Source: an uncultured Hungatella sp.
GTDB taxonomy: Bacteria; Bacillota; Clostridia; Lachnospirales; Lachnospiraceae
Length of the DNA stretch: 22,998 bases
Reading direction: 5' to 3'
Assembly (NCBI GenBank): GCA_910588505.1
Contig: CAJUPQ010000057.1
Span: 1-22,998 of the forward strand
A program made the position numbers and the translations under genes. Numbering within the stretch: the stretch's first letter is position 1; every line of letters begins with the position of its first letter. Positions 22,931 to 22,998 of the stretch are shown here, one piece after another. Under the pieces are notes generated by a model, which did no database searches, had not been told where the DNA came from, and saw only the letters and a program-made list of their open reading frames with translations.

Positions 22931-22998
22931 TGGACCTGACGGGATTTGAACCCGTGTCCAAAAACCAATTCCCTGTTCTTCTACTATCATAGTCAGTC
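22931..22998 (-). ncRNA. ssrA: tmRNA (ssrA), 3' end, cut by the window edge
   Basis: Read on the minus strand the sequence ends with TTTTTGGAC, T-stem ACGGG, loop TTCAAAT, T-stem CCCGT, acceptor strand CAGGTCC and discriminator A at 22931; CCA is not encoded. The GGAC directly before the T arm, and the upstream TAGTAGA and GGAATT segments, follow the 3' end of bacterial tmRNAs (compare E. coli and B. subtilis ssrA). No anticodon arm is found at tRNA distance, so a plain tRNA is unlikely. The tag-coding region and 5' half lie beyond the window. tmRNA works with SmpB, encoded at 5619-6086 on the other strand. Confidence 0.82.

Noticed and set aside
22931..22998. Ordinary tRNA gene on the minus strand
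   Set aside because: The T arm and acceptor strand are tRNA-like, but no anticodon arm lies at the right distance and the GGAC before the T arm follows tmRNA.
22931..22998. Duplicated ssrA 3' end marking an integrated element inside the window
   Set aside because: I found no second copy of the tmRNA 3' end or an integrase gene in the window, so the island idea rests only on context.

Overview
The window looks like chromosomal DNA of a Clostridia member, most likely Lachnospiraceae of the Enterocloster/Hungatella/Lachnoclostridium kind. This is inferred from GC-rich coding sequence with strong AGGAGG-type ribosome sites, an RbsABC-type transporter whose lipoprotein has a long Ala/Gln/Glu-rich linker, a DUF6020-like membrane protein, an Rpn nuclease with AEGK repeats, and the conserved Firmicutes order eno - secG - rnr - smpB. 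No species call is possible from sequence alone.

Layout. (1) 1-1496: a gene-poor leader, then an Rpn-family PD-(D/E)XK nuclease with a 15-unit AEG(K/R/H) repeat. (2) 1606-6086: housekeeping block of enolase, SecG, RNase R and SmpB, with a good promoter before secG and a hairpin terminator between secG and rnr. (3) 6087-7089: no intact gene. It holds a near-consensus promoter, two copies of a 52-bp tandem repeat and a very stable terminator, together a candidate RNA of about 207 nt. A decayed, AT-rich PBECR4-like phage/toxin nuclease pseudogene follows. (4) 7100-8905: a polytopic DUF6020-like membrane protein. (5) 8973-21729: a GntR/UTRA regulator divergent from a long catabolic cluster: sugar-type ABC importer (lipoprotein, double ATPase, two permeases), phosphotriesterase-like hydrolase, creatininase-family amidohydrolase, FGGY kinase, M20 amidohydrolase, D-threonine aldolase/D-serine dehydratase-like PLP enzyme, and, after a 239-bp gap, a metallo-beta-lactamase-fold hydrolase and a RidA-like protein. 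(6) 21739-22998: a shared two-way terminator, a GT2 glycosyltransferase on the minus strand, another two-way terminator, and the 3' end of tmRNA (ssrA) on the minus strand, cut by the window edge.

How the parts may work together. The regulator-transporter-enzyme cluster reads as one uptake and breakdown route for an unidentified small molecule. It is imported by a furanose/AI-2-style transporter, phosphorylated by the kinase, opened by lactone/amide hydrolases, and an amino-acid portion is released by M20 and broken down by the PLP enzyme. RidA would then clear a reactive enamine. I do not recognise this combination as a named pathway, and the substrate cannot be read from sequence. It is the best candidate here for an undescribed system.

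Smaller oddities are a dispersed REP-like element seen at three intergenic places, once as an inverted pair, and the separation of smpB from ssrA by about 17 kb with ssrA on the opposite strand.
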